Notes: a model not told the origin generated them from the sequence alone. Positions 8,436 through 17,055 are shown, numbered from the stretch's first letter. The stretch is DNA of 64,000 bases from an uncultured Roseibium sp. (GCF_947499295.1 NZ_CANMNP010000006.1:124001-188000); one strand, 5' to 3'. Translations and numbers: made by a program.

Positions 8436-8481
8436 GATTGGTTTTTTTTTGATTGACATCCAATCTTAACTCCTTTTTATT
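8436..8481 (+). promoter_or_regulatory. Candidate promoter of the transporter operon with GATTGG/CCAATC half-sites
   Basis: TTGACA at 8453-8458 is followed after 17 bases by TTTATT (8476-8481), a fair sigma-70 promoter. Inverted half-sites GATTGG (8436-8441) and CCAATC (8460-8465) flank a T-run and straddle the -35 box, matching the half-sites in front of the divergent operon. GntR control of both sides is inferred. Confidence 0.4.
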
Positions 8482-8526
8482 GCACGTATTCAGCAAAAAA
8501 TGCAAATTGATCAAAGGGAGGAAACC

Positions 8527-9489
8527 ATGATCATGCGTTCCACGATTGCTGCCGCTGCGACTGCGGCCATTGTTGCTGCTTCGGGAGTGCCGGTATTCGC
8601 ATCGGACTATCCGCAAGAGCGTTTGACCTACACAGTTGCGTTCGGACCGGGAGGCGGCAACGACCGCATGTCCCGCACCATTGTCGACATCTTGAACAAG
8701 TACGACCTTTACCCGAATGACATCGTGGTGGAGAACCGCGAAGGCGGGAGCGGTGCGGTTGGCTTCAGCTACGTGAAGCGGCAGGCCGGCAATCCCTATT
8801 CCGCGACATCCACCAGCGGAAACTTTCTCGGCACGCCTTTGGTCGCCGATACCGACTGGACCTACAAGGACTTCACACCTGTCGGGCTTCTTGCGAGCGA
8901 TGCAATGTTCCTGGTTGTGCGCAGCGATTCCGACTTCAAGACAATCGACGATGTTGTTAAGGCGGCTAAGGAAGGCCGTTTCACTATTGCCGGCAGCGGC
9001 TCTGCAGGTCCCGAGCGCGTGACCGCCAGCCTTTTTGCCAATGCCGCCAACATTGAATACGAATATGTGCCGATCGGATCCGGAGGTGAGCTGGTAACGG
9101 CATTGACCTCGGGCAGTGTCGACGCGGTCGTTGCCAATCCGTCGGAAGTTGCCGGGCAGATTGATGCGGGGACGTTCGCAGCACTCGCATTTTCAGATTC
9201 CGCGCGCAGCACGAACCACCCCGATATCCCGACGTTCAGGGAACTAGGCTATGATTTCGATTTCTCGCTGCCTCGCGGCGTGGTGCTGGCGCCCGATCTC
9301 GACCCTGCTGTCCAGGAATGGTGGGTTGCTGCTCTGAAAGAGGCGGTATCAAAGCCGGAATGGCAGGACTATCTGGTGAAGAACGGTATGTCCGGCAATC
9401 CGATTTGGGGTGCGGACTTCGGAACTTATCTCGAAGCGACCAGCGCCAAATATGAAGCCGTCCTGAAGGAAATCGGCGCGATCAACTGA
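8527..9489 (+). CDS. Tripartite tricarboxylate transporter substrate-binding protein (TctC/Bug family)
   Basis: This 320-residue periplasmic protein begins with a signal peptide (MIMRSTIAAAATAAIVAASG, cleavage near FASDYP) and has the Bug-family pattern: YTVAFGPGGGNDRMSR near the N-terminus, ENREGGSGAVG and GSGGELVTALTSGSVDAV. Start 8527 follows a strong GGGAGG. Bug proteins bind carboxylates or other small anions for the TctAB permease. The divergent four-carbon acid operon suggests a sugar acid or dicarboxylate as cargo (inference). Confidence 0.9.
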   Translation: MIMRSTIAAAATAAIVAASGVPVFASDYPQERLTYTVAFGPGGGNDRMSRTIVDILNKYDLYPNDIVVENREGGSGAVGFSYVKRQAGNPYSATSTSGNFLGTPLVADTDWTYKDFTPVGLLASDAMFLVVRSDSDFKTIDDVVKAAKEGRFTIAGSGSAGPERVTASLFANAANIEYEYVPIGSGGELVTALTSGSVDAVVANPSEVAGQIDAGTFAALAFSDSARSTNHPDIPTFRELGYDFDFSLPRGVVLAPDLDPAVQEWWVAALKEAVSKPEWQDYLVKNGMSGNPIWGADFGTYLEATSAKYEAVLKEIGAIN

Positions 9490-9504
9490 TCTGTGCATCC
9501 AGCG

Positions 9505-9537
9505 CGCATGGGCCGGGCGTATTGGCCTGCCCATGCG
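9505..9537 (+). promoter_or_regulatory. Hairpin between binding-protein and small-permease genes
   Basis: CGCATGGGC (9505-9513) pairs perfectly with GCCCATGCG (9529-9537) over a 15-base loop. It lies right after the binding-protein gene, with no T-tract. Such hairpins usually protect or attenuate the message so that binding protein is made in excess over permease. Confidence 0.5.
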
Positions 9538-9564
9538 TCCTTCAAGTGTGAGCGAGAAATCAAG

Positions 9565-10092
9565 ATGAAGAAGTGGTTTGCCGGGGGACTGCTTTTGGTC
9601 GCCGTGGGTTACACGATTTACGGCGGATCGACCCTGATGCTCTATACCCAGTCAGGTCGTCCTGCGGCGGGGTTCTTCCCCCTCATGATCGGCCTCTTGC
9701 TGATCGTGTCCTGTTCGGTGAACCTTTGGTTTGATGTCCGGGAATGGCTCCAGGAACGCGCATCTGGAAGCGGCCATGCGCACCAGCCGGAACCTGCTGC
9801 GGAAGGCACGGCAGAAGCCTTGGGTCTTGACACCCACACTATCGACGGCGGGCAGGAACACGCCCGCGATGTTGTGATCGTTTTTGCCTATATCTGCGGC
9901 TTCGTGGCTGCTCTCAAGGTCGTCGGTGCCCTTTTGGCGATGATTGCCTTCATGCTGGTTTTTCTCTTCACATTCGATCGATCCAGGCCAGTCACCAACA
10001 TCATCTACAGTCTTGCATTGCCAGGTTTCCTGTACTGGCTTTTCAAGATCCTTCTGAATGCCTCTCTGCCTCTGAGCCCGCTGGGCTTTTGA
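9565..10092 (+). CDS. Tripartite tricarboxylate transporter small membrane subunit (TctB family)
   Basis: This 175-residue protein has four predicted membrane segments (about residues 5-25, 39-57, 110-130 and 150-172) separated by a charged cytoplasmic or periplasmic loop rich in E, H and G (about 70-100). The RPAAGFFPLMIGLLL phrase is typical of TctB. Start 9565 (MKKWFAGG) is chosen over the upstream in-frame ATG at 9493 because that one lies in the intergenic hairpin. It is the poorly conserved small subunit that pairs with TctA. Confidence 0.85.
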   Translation: MKKWFAGGLLLVAVGYTIYGGSTLMLYTQSGRPAAGFFPLMIGLLLIVSCSVNLWFDVREWLQERASGSGHAHQPEPAAEGTAEALGLDTHTIDGGQEHARDVVIVFAYICGFVAALKVVGALLAMIAFMLVFLFTFDRSRPVTNIIYSLALPGFLYWLFKILLNASLPLSPLGF

Positions 10093-10122
10093 TCCAGACA
10101 CGCCGTCAATCGAGTGCGATCC

Positions 10123-11661
10123 ATGTTCAGCGAAGTCATCTCCAACCTCTCTCTCGGCCTCAGTATCGCAGCTTCACCTGAGGGGCTGTTGTTTCTTCTG
10201 CTTGGCGCTTTTGTCGGCATGATCGTCGGTCTGTTCCCTGGCTTCGGCCCGGCCGCCGGTATTGCCGTGCTTCTGCCGCTTACCTTTGGTCTCGATCCGA
10301 CCACGGCCATCATCATGCTCGCCGGAATTTATTATGGCTCGATGTATGGCGGGACAATCACGTCGATCCTGATCAATACGCCCGGAGAATCAGCGACTGT
10401 CGCTTCGACACTGGACGGCTATCCACTGGCGCAAAAAGGGCGCGCCGGCCCAGCCCTTGTGATGCAGGCGATTGCCTCCTTCTTCGGAGGCACCATCGGT
10501 GTCTTGCTGATAACCGCACTTGCGCCGTCGCTGGCAAACTTCGCCTCCAAATTCGGTCCGTCGGAATACTTCCTGATCATTGCAATCGGACTTCTCATGC
10601 TGACGACCATGATGGGCGACAACAAGTTCAAAGGGTTCATTTCCGCTTTGATCGGTTTTGCGGTTGGCAGTGTTGGTGTCGATGTGATGAGTGGTCAGCA
10701 ACGGTTCACATTCGGCTCGCCGGAATTGATCGGCGGTGTCTATTTCGTCGCCGTCGCAATTGGTCTCTTTGGCATCGGGGAACTCTTGCACTGCATCTTG
10801 AATGGCCAGCATCGTCAGCCGGCTGAAAAGCTGCGCATCAGCTTCCGTGACAAGGAATTCTGGCCGACACGCAAGGATTTTGCGGAATCGAAATTCACGT
10901 TTCTTCGCGGTTCAGCCATTGGGTTTCTGGCTGGTGTGCTGCCGGGATCAGGCGCGACACTCGGGTCTATCATCGGCTACTCGGTAGAAAAGAAAGTTGC
11001 CAAAGACCCCGAGAATTTCGGCAGGGGCGAAATGCGCGGATTGGTAGCGCCCGAAGCGGCCAACAACGCCGCTTCAGCCGGTGCCATGGTTCCTTTGCTG
11101 TCGCTTGGTATTCCCGGGTCCGGTGCCACAGCGGTTTTGCTCGGGGCCTTCATGATGTGGGGGCTGCAGCCCGGGCCGCTGCTGATTGTCAATGATCCGG
11201 AGTTTGTCTGGGGTCTGATTGCCAGTATGTATCTCGGCAACATGATCCTGATCGCTCTGAGCATCTTTGCGATCCCGCTGTTCGTGAAGTTTCTGGATAT
11301 CCCATACCTTCACGTTGTTCCCGTTATCGTGCTTTTGTGTGTGATCGGTGCTTTTGCGATAAATGCAAGTATTGTGGAGACATGGATACTTGTTGTCAGC
11401 GGTGCTGTCGGATTTGCCATGAAAAAGTTCGGCTATTCGCCAGCCGCAACAGTTTTGGCTCTGGTTCTGGGATCCATGGCTGAAGAGACGTTTCTTCAGT
11501 CATACATCATTTCACAAGGCACGTTGAGTGTGTTCTGGGAGCGTCCCGTATCGCTGATTCTGAGCATTATTCTGCTGTGTGTCGTGCTTGCTCCGTTTGG
11601 CTTAAAACTGGCTCAGCGCGTTTTCGGAAAAACAGAAAAGCATCTGGCTCATCAGAAATAG
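10123..11661 (+). CDS. Tripartite tricarboxylate transporter large permease subunit (TctA family)
   Basis: This 512-residue multi-span inner-membrane protein carries the TctA signatures: GLFPGFGPAAGIAVLLP, YYGSMYGGTITSILINTPGE, and the repeated inverted half with LPGSGATLGS and SLGIPGSGATAVLLGA. ATG 10123 is preferred over GTG 10114 because GAG lies eight bases upstream. It forms the sodium- or proton-coupled channel together with TctB. It ends the transporter operon, converging on the tetR gene. Confidence 0.93.
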   Translation: MFSEVISNLSLGLSIAASPEGLLFLLLGAFVGMIVGLFPGFGPAAGIAVLLPLTFGLDPTTAIIMLAGIYYGSMYGGTITSILINTPGESATVASTLDGYPLAQKGRAGPALVMQAIASFFGGTIGVLLITALAPSLANFASKFGPSEYFLIIAIGLLMLTTMMGDNKFKGFISALIGFAVGSVGVDVMSGQQRFTFGSPELIGGVYFVAVAIGLFGIGELLHCILNGQHRQPAEKLRISFRDKEFWPTRKDFAESKFTFLRGSAIGFLAGVLPGSGATLGSIIGYSVEKKVAKDPENFGRGEMRGLVAPEAANNAASAGAMVPLLSLGIPGSGATAVLLGAFMMWGLQPGPLLIVNDPEFVWGLIASMYLGNMILIALSIFAIPLFVKFLDIPYLHVVPVIVLLCVIGAFAINASIVETWILVVSGAVGFAMKKFGYSPAATVLALVLGSMAEETFLQSYIISQGTLSVFWERPVSLILSIILLCVVLAPFGLKLAQRVFGKTEKHLAHQK

Positions 11662-11724
11662 ACTGTTGTGAGCATCGGCCCGCTGTTCAGGTGTGTCCTG
11701 ACAATTCGGGTTTCGCTGATTGCC

Positions 11725-12291
11725 TCAGGTCAATCGTCCCAGCAAAAGGGCAAGGGCATTGTCGAAGACGGCGGGCTCTTCTTGCGCTCGCGCGCTGAGC
11801 TGAGCGCCCTCCATCAGCGACAACGCTGCCTGGGCCTCCTTGGGCGGGTCTTGAACACTGGAGATCGAACCATCAGCGCGACCTTTTTCAAAGATCCGGG
11901 TCAGCACGCTGATTACCATTTTTCTGAAACTCGTTATCTCGTCGATTGCTGCCGGTGAAAGGCTTTCCCGGCTGCCGATGAAGGCAACGCACAGGCACAG
12001 ACTGTCGCCCTCGCTCATCGCTAGCCGGTAGATCTCTATAATTTGGGATAGTTGTTCTGCGGCTGTCCGTGACGACCGCTCGATCTCTTCACAAGCAGAT
12101 TGCAGCGCTTCGCGGTAGCGCTTCATCAGGGCTGCGGACAACTCAGCCTTGGTTGCAAAGTGGTAGTGAATGCTTGCTTTGCGGATGCCGACATCCTCAG
12201 ACAGATCAGCATAACTGAACCCGTCAAATCCGCGGCTTCTGACGGCTCGCTCTGCCGCATCCAACAGTGCCGTTTTGGTATCCTTTGTCAT
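11725..12291 (-). CDS. TetR/AcrR-family transcriptional repressor
   Basis: This 188-residue protein has the N-terminal TetR helix-turn-helix (about residues 8-52: LLDAAERAVRSRGFDGFSYADLSEDVGIRKASIHYHFATK) and a divergent helical ligand domain. Its ATG overlaps the stop of the FAD oxidase gene, so it is the last gene of the cupin-SDR-oxidase operon and probably represses its own operon at the palindrome over the operon promoter (14818-14835). A C-terminal TetR in an enzyme operon is a common autoregulatory layout. The inducer is unknown. Confidence 0.92.
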   Translation of the reverse strand: MTKDTKTALLDAAERAVRSRGFDGFSYADLSEDVGIRKASIHYHFATKAELSAALMKRYREALQSACEEIERSSRTAAEQLSQIIEIYRLAMSEGDSLCLCVAFIGSRESLSPAAIDEITSFRKMVISVLTRIFEKGRADGSISSVQDPPKEAQAALSLMEGAQLSARAQEEPAVFDNALALLLGRLT

Positions 12292-13361
12292 GCATCCACC
12301 TGTGCTTCCCGCAGGATTTTATGCACCACATTCTTGGAGGCTTCCAGAGCTCCTTCCAGATAGCCCCCAAATTGGCTCGCAACTTCCGTGCCCCCGAAAA
12401 GGAGACGGTCGTCCCAAAGATCAGTCATTGCTTCAGGCAAGCCGTAGCGGGGGTGTGAGTATTGCGGTTGAAGGTCCAGTGCAGTCGCTGTCAAAGGGTC
12501 AAAAGCCCAGTCCTTGATCAGAAGCGTCTTCGGTGCGGCGGCATCAGGCCCAAACAGTCGGACGAGCTGAGCGATCACCGCCTTGCGCAAAAGCTTCTCG
12601 TCTCTCCTGTCGTCGGGGGCTACACCGATAAATCCGAAAAGCGCATAAGGGCCGCGTTCCTCAGGGGAGGCGTCATGAACTTCCACCATCGGGCCCAGTC
12701 GGCTCATGGCGTCGCCGGAAAGTCCTGACTTTCGCCAAAAAGGATCATCGTAAACGGCGACAGCTTTTGCTTGACCAGCCATCCATGTTGCGATGCCGGA
12801 CATGGCAGAAACGGCAGCTTCCGGAAGAGGTGGGGTGAACGCGATCTGCTCGGCCGCGAGCCGTGGAGGCAGGGCAAGAACAACGCGTCTTGCCATCAGG
12901 CTCTCGCCGTTTTGTGTGATCGCCAGAATATGGTCCGCTCTTGCGTCAAGCGCGACCACCTTGGTCGCAAGCCGCAGGAGGTTCTCCGGCAAAAGGCTTT
13001 GAAGTGCCGAAATCAGGCTGCTAAGGCCACCCTTCAGCCGATAGGAGCCTTGCATGGACGCGAAGCCCTGACCCCTTTGAACGCTGCCACGTTCGTCCTC
13101 GAAGGTCAGGTCGCCATCGGCATATTGCTCGAATTTTTCCAGTCCGAGCTTGTCGATGAGGGCAGCGATGCGCGGTTGGCCGGGCCAGAACCAGGCAGGA
13201 CCGAGATCAAAGCGCTCACGATCGACCGCGTCAGACCGGATCCGGCCACCAAACCGGGTTCTGGCGTCCAGCACAAGATAGGTTTGGCCCTTTGCTTCAA
13301 GGCTTGCTGCAAGGCTGAGGCCTGCGAGGCCGCCGCCTATGATGAGCGTATCCGTCAACAT
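12288..13361 (-). CDS. FAD-dependent amine oxidase (flavin monoamine oxidase family)
   Basis: This 357-residue protein begins with the dinucleotide fold TLIIGGGLAGLSLA followed by the GG-motif RFGGRIRSD and DLGPAWFWPGQ, and ends with the FAD-contact block LLFGGTEVASQFGGYLEGA. That is the flavin amine oxidase pattern. Its ATG (13361) overlaps the stop of the SDR gene (TGATG), so the TTG at 13364 is not needed. No signal peptide, so cytoplasmic. Substrate could be an amine or a protoporphyrinogen-like compound; neighbours (SDR, cupin) suggest a small detoxification or amine-conversion pathway. Confidence 0.85.
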   Translation of the reverse strand: MLTDTLIIGGGLAGLSLAASLEAKGQTYLVLDARTRFGGRIRSDAVDRERFDLGPAWFWPGQPRIAALIDKLGLEKFEQYADGDLTFEDERGSVQRGQGFASMQGSYRLKGGLSSLISALQSLLPENLLRLATKVVALDARADHILAITQNGESLMARRVVLALPPRLAAEQIAFTPPLPEAAVSAMSGIATWMAGQAKAVAVYDDPFWRKSGLSGDAMSRLGPMVEVHDASPEERGPYALFGFIGVAPDDRRDEKLLRKAVIAQLVRLFGPDAAAPKTLLIKDWAFDPLTATALDLQPQYSHPRYGLPEAMTDLWDDRLLFGGTEVASQFGGYLEGALEASKNVVHKILREAQVDA

Positions 13362-14044
13362 CAAAAGCCCTCGGTGGCAGGTCTGAGGTCCAGTTCATGT
13401 GTCCAGGTGGATTTGGGTTGATGCGCAAGCTGCCAATAGGTTTCGGCAATATCGGCAGGCCGGATCATTTTTGCTGGATCAAGGTCGTGCAGTGAGCGCG
13501 ACCGTTGCGTGTCTATGATGCCGTCCAAAATAACATGGGAGACATGAATTCCGGCAGGCTGAAACTCGCGTGCCAGCGATTGGGTCAGACCCCTCAGGGC
13601 AAATTTTGCAGAGGCAAACGCCGAAAAGCGTGCACCGCCCCGAAGTGAGGCCGTTGCGCCGGATACGAGAAAAGCGCCTCCACCAGCCGCTACCATTGGC
13701 TGGATCACCGACTGGGCGAGCAGCACCGCGCTCAGAAACATTGATGCCCAGGTGCTCTGGTACTCCTGAAGAGAGGTTTCCAAAAAGGGTGAGATGACGA
13801 GTTCGGCGGTGTTGTGGATCACCACTTTGGGCGCTCCGTGCTCATTCATGAGGCCCGCAATGGTCTCTGGTACGGCAGTTTCATCCGCCAGGTCGAGCTT
13901 TTGAAAGCGACCGGAAACCGCATCGGGTTTGGTTCTGCCAAAGCCGACAACCTGGTATCCGCCGTCCTCAAAGCGCGCAGCAAGTGCCTGGCCAAGGCCA
14001 GCGCCTGCACCCGCGACAATGGCAAGGGGCTTCTCGGAGCTCAT
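13361..14044 (-). CDS. Short-chain dehydrogenase/reductase
   Basis: This 227-residue SDR has the cofactor motif [12 protein letters not shown] (TGxxxGIG-like, residues ~11-22), an [10 protein letters not shown] segment at the NNAG position and the GATASL serine region. The expected YxxxK is degenerate: it reads [13 protein letters not shown], with phenylalanine where the catalytic tyrosine normally sits, although the lysine is present. Activity as a classical SDR is therefore uncertain. Coupled by ATGA overlap to the cupin gene and by TGATG to the amine oxidase. Confidence 0.85.
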   Translation of the reverse strand: MSSEKPLAIVAGAGAGLGQALAARFEDGGYQVVGFGRTKPDAVSGRFQKLDLADETAVPETIAGLMNEHGAPKVVIHNTAELVISPFLETSLQEYQSTWASMFLSAVLLAQSVIQPMVAAGGGAFLVSGATASLRGGARFSAFASAKFALRGLTQSLAREFQPAGIHVSHVILDGIIDTQRSRSLHDLDPAKMIRPADIAETYWQLAHQPKSTWTHELDLRPATEGF

Positions 14045-14715
14045 TTTAAAACCTCCGGTGCCTTGGCATAGGGCAGGTGTCCGGTTTTCATCCAGACCTG
14101 TGCGCCCTCATTGGCCGCATCGAGCGTCAAACTGTCCCCGGCTGGAAGGCGTAGCCAGGATCCCTTTCGCAGGACCTCATCGCCACATTTGCCGCTGCCG
14201 GAAATGACCAGCAGTTCAATGCCGCCCGTGTCATCAACGAATAGGGTTGCACCTGGGTCGATCCGATGAAACGTGACCGTTTCACGCTCGTCCTGGTGAA
14301 GCAACGCCGTTGCGACGCCGTCTTCCGTTTCACCCAGGCCGTCCGCCATGTTCTTGCGGAACTGGTTACGGTCTTCCATGTCGAATTGCCACAACTTCAC
14401 AAAGATCGTGCAGCCGTCGTCAGATCCGGGTGTATGCGCCGAAGTTGGCGGATTTCGCACGTAAGTGCCTTCCGGAAAATCTCCGTGTTCGTCTTGAAAG
14501 ACACCATCAAGCACGATGAATTCCTCACCACCTGTGTGCGTGTGGGCGGAAAACTTGCTGCCCGGGGCATAGCGAACGATTGTCGTCGCACGGGCGACTT
14601 CTCCACCAATTCGGTCGAGCATGCGCCGGTCGACACCTTTCATCGGAGAGGCCTGCCATTCCAGTTCCTCGGAATGAACAACAACGCGTTCCGAAAAATC
14701 AGCATTCAGTTCCAT
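14041..14715 (-). CDS. ChrR-like cupin-domain protein
   Basis: This 224-residue protein appears to carry two cupin-like halves. The first has the metal-binding pattern [23 protein letters not shown] (residues ~48-70) and EGTYVRNPP; the second (about 135-215) is weaker. It resembles the cupin part of ChrR anti-sigma proteins but lacks the zinc-binding anti-sigma N-terminus. Start 14715 (MELNADF, GGAG upstream) is required, because the in-frame ATG at 14799 lies directly after the -10 box of the promoter. It heads the operon. Confidence 0.8.
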   Translation of the reverse strand: MELNADFSERVVVHSEELEWQASPMKGVDRRMLDRIGGEVARATTIVRYAPGSKFSAHTHTGGEEFIVLDGVFQDEHGDFPEGTYVRNPPTSAHTPGSDDGCTIFVKLWQFDMEDRNQFRKNMADGLGETEDGVATALLHQDERETVTFHRIDPGATLFVDDTGGIELLVISGSGKCGDEVLRKGSWLRLPAGDSLTLDAANEGAQVWMKTGHLPYAKAPEVLK

Positions 14716-14799
14716 GCCGGGTCTCCATCTGGTTTGGCGGGTGTAAAAGTCAGGCGCAGGCCTGGTGCGCGTCTGTGTTCCCGCAGCACGGCGTTCCAT

Positions 14800-14835
14800 A
14801 ACATAGACAAGTTAATTCTACCTATCAATAGGTAG
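14800..14835 (-). promoter_or_regulatory. Promoter with perfect palindromic operator (TetR-type)
   Basis: On the minus strand TTGATA (14828-14823), a 17-base spacer and TATGTT (14805-14800) form a good sigma-70 promoter. The -35 box lies inside a perfect 18-bp palindrome, CTACCTAT-CA-ATAGGTAG, at 14818-14835. Operators of TetR repressors are typically palindromes of this size over the promoter, and the operon ends with a tetR gene. Confidence 0.7.
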
Positions 14836-14888
14836 TCATGAAAAATAGTCTTGTCATCCTCCAGGCAGGCCACTCCTGTTGTGGCTTG

Positions 14889-16277
14889 TCAGCTGTACAG
14901 GTTGTGCTCCAGCGTATGGGCAAGGAGTTGCAATGCCGTCTTGAGTTCATCGCGGGTGATCCGCCCGCCCAGACAGACCCTGATATGTTCGCTTGGATTT
15001 CCTCCAACGGTAAACGGATCGCTCGGGACGAGACCGATGCCCTTGCCTGACATCTGGCCGACAACAGCTGCTCTGGAGAGGTTGGGTGGTAACTTGAGCC
15101 AGATGTTGAAGCTGACCGGATCCGCTGCAAAGCTGAAACCGGTTAAGATTTCTGCGGCCAATGCCTGGCGGGCTTTTGTTTCCGTTCGGATGAAGCGACG
15201 AATGTGATCCGCCGTTCCGTCCTGGATCCACCTTGTCGCGAGTGCCATTGTCACCGGTGAGGCCATGACTGTCATGGATTGAATAGCGGATGTGAAGCTC
15301 AAAGCTGCCTTGGTGTCGGGTGCAACGACGTAAGCAAGACGAAGGCCGGCGCCAATACACTTGGCCAGACCGCCAATGTGCCACGTGAGTTCGGGAACTG
15401 CCGCCGCAAATGGGCTGGGTGCATGTTCTGGAATGAACCCGTATGCGTCGTCTTCAATCAGAGGCAGATTGTGGCGCTTGAGGACGGCAGCAATTTCAAG
15501 TCGCCGTTCTTGCGGGATCGTCAGGGTGGTCGGGTTTTGAAGTGTCGGGTTCAGATAAAGCGCTTTCGGAGTGTGGATCCGAATGGCTTCTTCCAGGGCG
15601 TCGGGTTTAATGCCGCATGCGTCGCTCTCAATGCCCGCAAGCTTCAGGCCGAGCGAGCGAGCAATGGTCCTGATGCCCGGATAGGTAACCGATTCACTCA
15701 GAACGGTCTCGCCGGGTTCTGCGAGCATGTTGAGAATTGTCATCATGGCCGGGTGTGCGCCTGGGGTTATGAACACTCGTTCCAGCGAAGGCACCATTCC
15801 CCGCATGCTAAGCCATGAAGATGCTGCTTCCTTGTCGACTTCGGTTCCGGTTCCATTTTGATATCGCAGCAGGGAAATCAGGTTGCCGGAAACCACCGAA
15901 AGACCGGCCTGCATGCGTTCAATGAGATCCGGATTGTCCGTCTCCGGCGGCAGGTTCATGTTCAAGTCCACCTGCTCCGCGCGGCGAGGCTCGCTTTCGA
16001 CAGCTGGTCCTTTGATCGTTTTTATGAATGTGCCGCGTCCGACATGGCTTTCTACAAGGCCTCTTTCGCGTGCTTCGACATAGCCGCGCGACACGGTCGT
16101 AAAATCCACTCCAAGAATGTCTGCGAGCTTTCGCTGGGGCGGTAGCCGGTCCCCCGGCATGAGGATTCCCTTTTGAAGGTCTGCTGCAATCAAGTCTGCG
16201 ATTTCGATGTATCGCGGTTTGCCGCTTTCAGGCAGGGCGGGTTTCCAGTTCTTCATTCCGAATCCGGGCATGTCCAT
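14889..16277 (-). CDS. MocR-type regulator: GntR winged helix fused to a PLP aminotransferase domain
   Basis: This 462-residue protein joins a GntR winged helix (about residues 18-90: GDRLPPQRKLADILGVDFTTVSRGYVEARERGLVE) to a fold-type I aminotransferase domain (about 110-460). The PLP lysine is visible as K306 in GGLAKCIGAGLRLAY, with LNPTLQNPT and DDAYGF as the cofactor aspartate region. MocR proteins sense PLP or an amino compound and bind direct-repeat operators. Start 16277 follows AGGA; the longer frame from 16382 runs back into the operator region. It is divergent from the Nit1C operon, of which it is the likely regulator. Confidence 0.9.
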   Translation of the reverse strand: MDMPGFGMKNWKPALPESGKPRYIEIADLIAADLQKGILMPGDRLPPQRKLADILGVDFTTVSRGYVEARERGLVESHVGRGTFIKTIKGPAVESEPRRAEQVDLNMNLPPETDNPDLIERMQAGLSVVSGNLISLLRYQNGTGTEVDKEAASSWLSMRGMVPSLERVFITPGAHPAMMTILNMLAEPGETVLSESVTYPGIRTIARSLGLKLAGIESDACGIKPDALEEAIRIHTPKALYLNPTLQNPTTLTIPQERRLEIAAVLKRHNLPLIEDDAYGFIPEHAPSPFAAAVPELTWHIGGLAKCIGAGLRLAYVVAPDTKAALSFTSAIQSMTVMASPVTMALATRWIQDGTADHIRRFIRTETKARQALAAEILTGFSFAADPVSFNIWLKLPPNLSRAAVVGQMSGKGIGLVPSDPFTVGGNPSEHIRVCLGGRITRDELKTALQLLAHTLEHNLYS

Positions 16278-16309
16278 TTGTTGCGTCCTGTGTAGCAGAA
16301 TTGATTCTG

Positions 16310-16515
16310 ATTGTATGTATGCAGCTGATTGTATGGAGTGTGTTGCAGCAAAAATTGGAATTTTTGCCTCAGTTTTAAGCACCTTTCGGCCTAGGTTTTA
16401 TGCATTTGGTTTTGATTTTCGCACTTGTTGGATTTTCGTATTTTTCGCTTTTGATAGCGAAAATGATGTGCATACAATAGTGCGGTAAGTCAATAATTGT
16501 ATGGCAATTGTATGG
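16310..16515. promoter_or_regulatory. Five ATTGTATG sites and divergent promoter between the MocR gene and Nit1C
   Basis: ATTGTATG occurs at 16310-16317, 16328-16335, 16496-16503 and 16507-16514, and inverted as CATACAAT at 16471-16478. The first pair starts 18 bp apart near the regulator start; the last pair starts 11 bp apart just before nitB. A promoter toward nitB is plausible: TTGATA (16451-16456), 16-base spacer, TACAAT (16473-16478), with the inverted site lying on the -10 box. Direct repeats are the usual MocR operator form. Binding is inferred. Confidence 0.6.
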
Positions 16516-16536
16516 CCATAATAATAGGAGCATGAA

Positions 16537-17019
16537 ATGCCAGAGGTAACGGCACCGGCACACGCGGACGGCGATTTCTTCGTCAATTACGAAGAGAAGG
16601 TTTTCGAAGATGTTCAGGCGGAAGAGGGCGAAAAAGCTCTTGTCACATTCCACACCGTTGCATTTGAAGGTTCGATCGGGCTGGTCAATCTTCTCCAGGC
16701 CACACGGCTTCAGCGGAAGGGCTTTGAAACCTCCATTCTGCTTTATGGACCGGGTGTCTCACTTGGCGTCCAGCGAGGGTTCCCGAAACTTGGCGATGAA
16801 GCCTTCCCGGGACATCTGGCAATGAACAACCAGATCAAGAAATTCATGACGGAAGGCGGCAAGGTCTATGCATGCCGGTTTGCCCTGCAGGCGTTGATGG
16901 GGCACGGCGAGCCCTCACTCATTCCTGGCATCACCCCAATTGCACCCCAGGATGTTCTGGACATCGTGCTGCTGCATCGCCGGGACGGTGCTTTCATTCT
17001 GGACACCTGGACCCTCTAG
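16537..17019 (+). CDS. nitB: Nit1C small protein, MSMEG_0572/Sll0783 family
   Basis: This 160-residue protein is the first gene of a Nit1C cluster, recognised from phrases such as [21 protein letters not shown] and [15 protein letters not shown] and from its position in front of the nitrilase. It has no signal peptide or membrane segment and has a DsrE-like alpha/beta look. Family members are induced by nitrogen starvation in cyanobacteria and mycobacteria; biochemical role unknown. AGGAG precedes the ATG. A strong hairpin separates it from the nitrilase gene. Confidence 0.88.
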   Translation: MPEVTAPAHADGDFFVNYEEKVFEDVQAEEGEKALVTFHTVAFEGSIGLVNLLQATRLQRKGFETSILLYGPGVSLGVQRGFPKLGDEAFPGHLAMNNQIKKFMTEGGKVYACRFALQALMGHGEPSLIPGITPIAPQDVLDIVLLHRRDGAFILDTWTL

Positions 17020-17028
17020 GTCTCCGTG

Positions 17029-17055
17029 TGCCCGGCCGACCAATGCGGCCGGGCA
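17029..17055 (+). terminator. Attenuator-like hairpin between nitB and nitC
   Basis: TGCCCGGCCG (17029-17038) pairs perfectly with CGGCCGGGCA (17046-17055) over a 7-base loop, followed by AAAACTTTTCC. The T-run is short and displaced, so partial termination or 3' end protection of a nitB-only message is likelier than full termination. Confidence 0.5.

Noticed and set aside
8442-8450. Run of T before the transporter promoter taken as a terminator
   Set aside because: No stem precedes it on either strand; it more likely belongs to the promoter/operator region.
12771-13421. Long plus-strand open frame across the amine oxidase gene
   Set aside because: Antisense shadow of a clearly conserved FAD oxidase with intact motifs and coupled neighbours.
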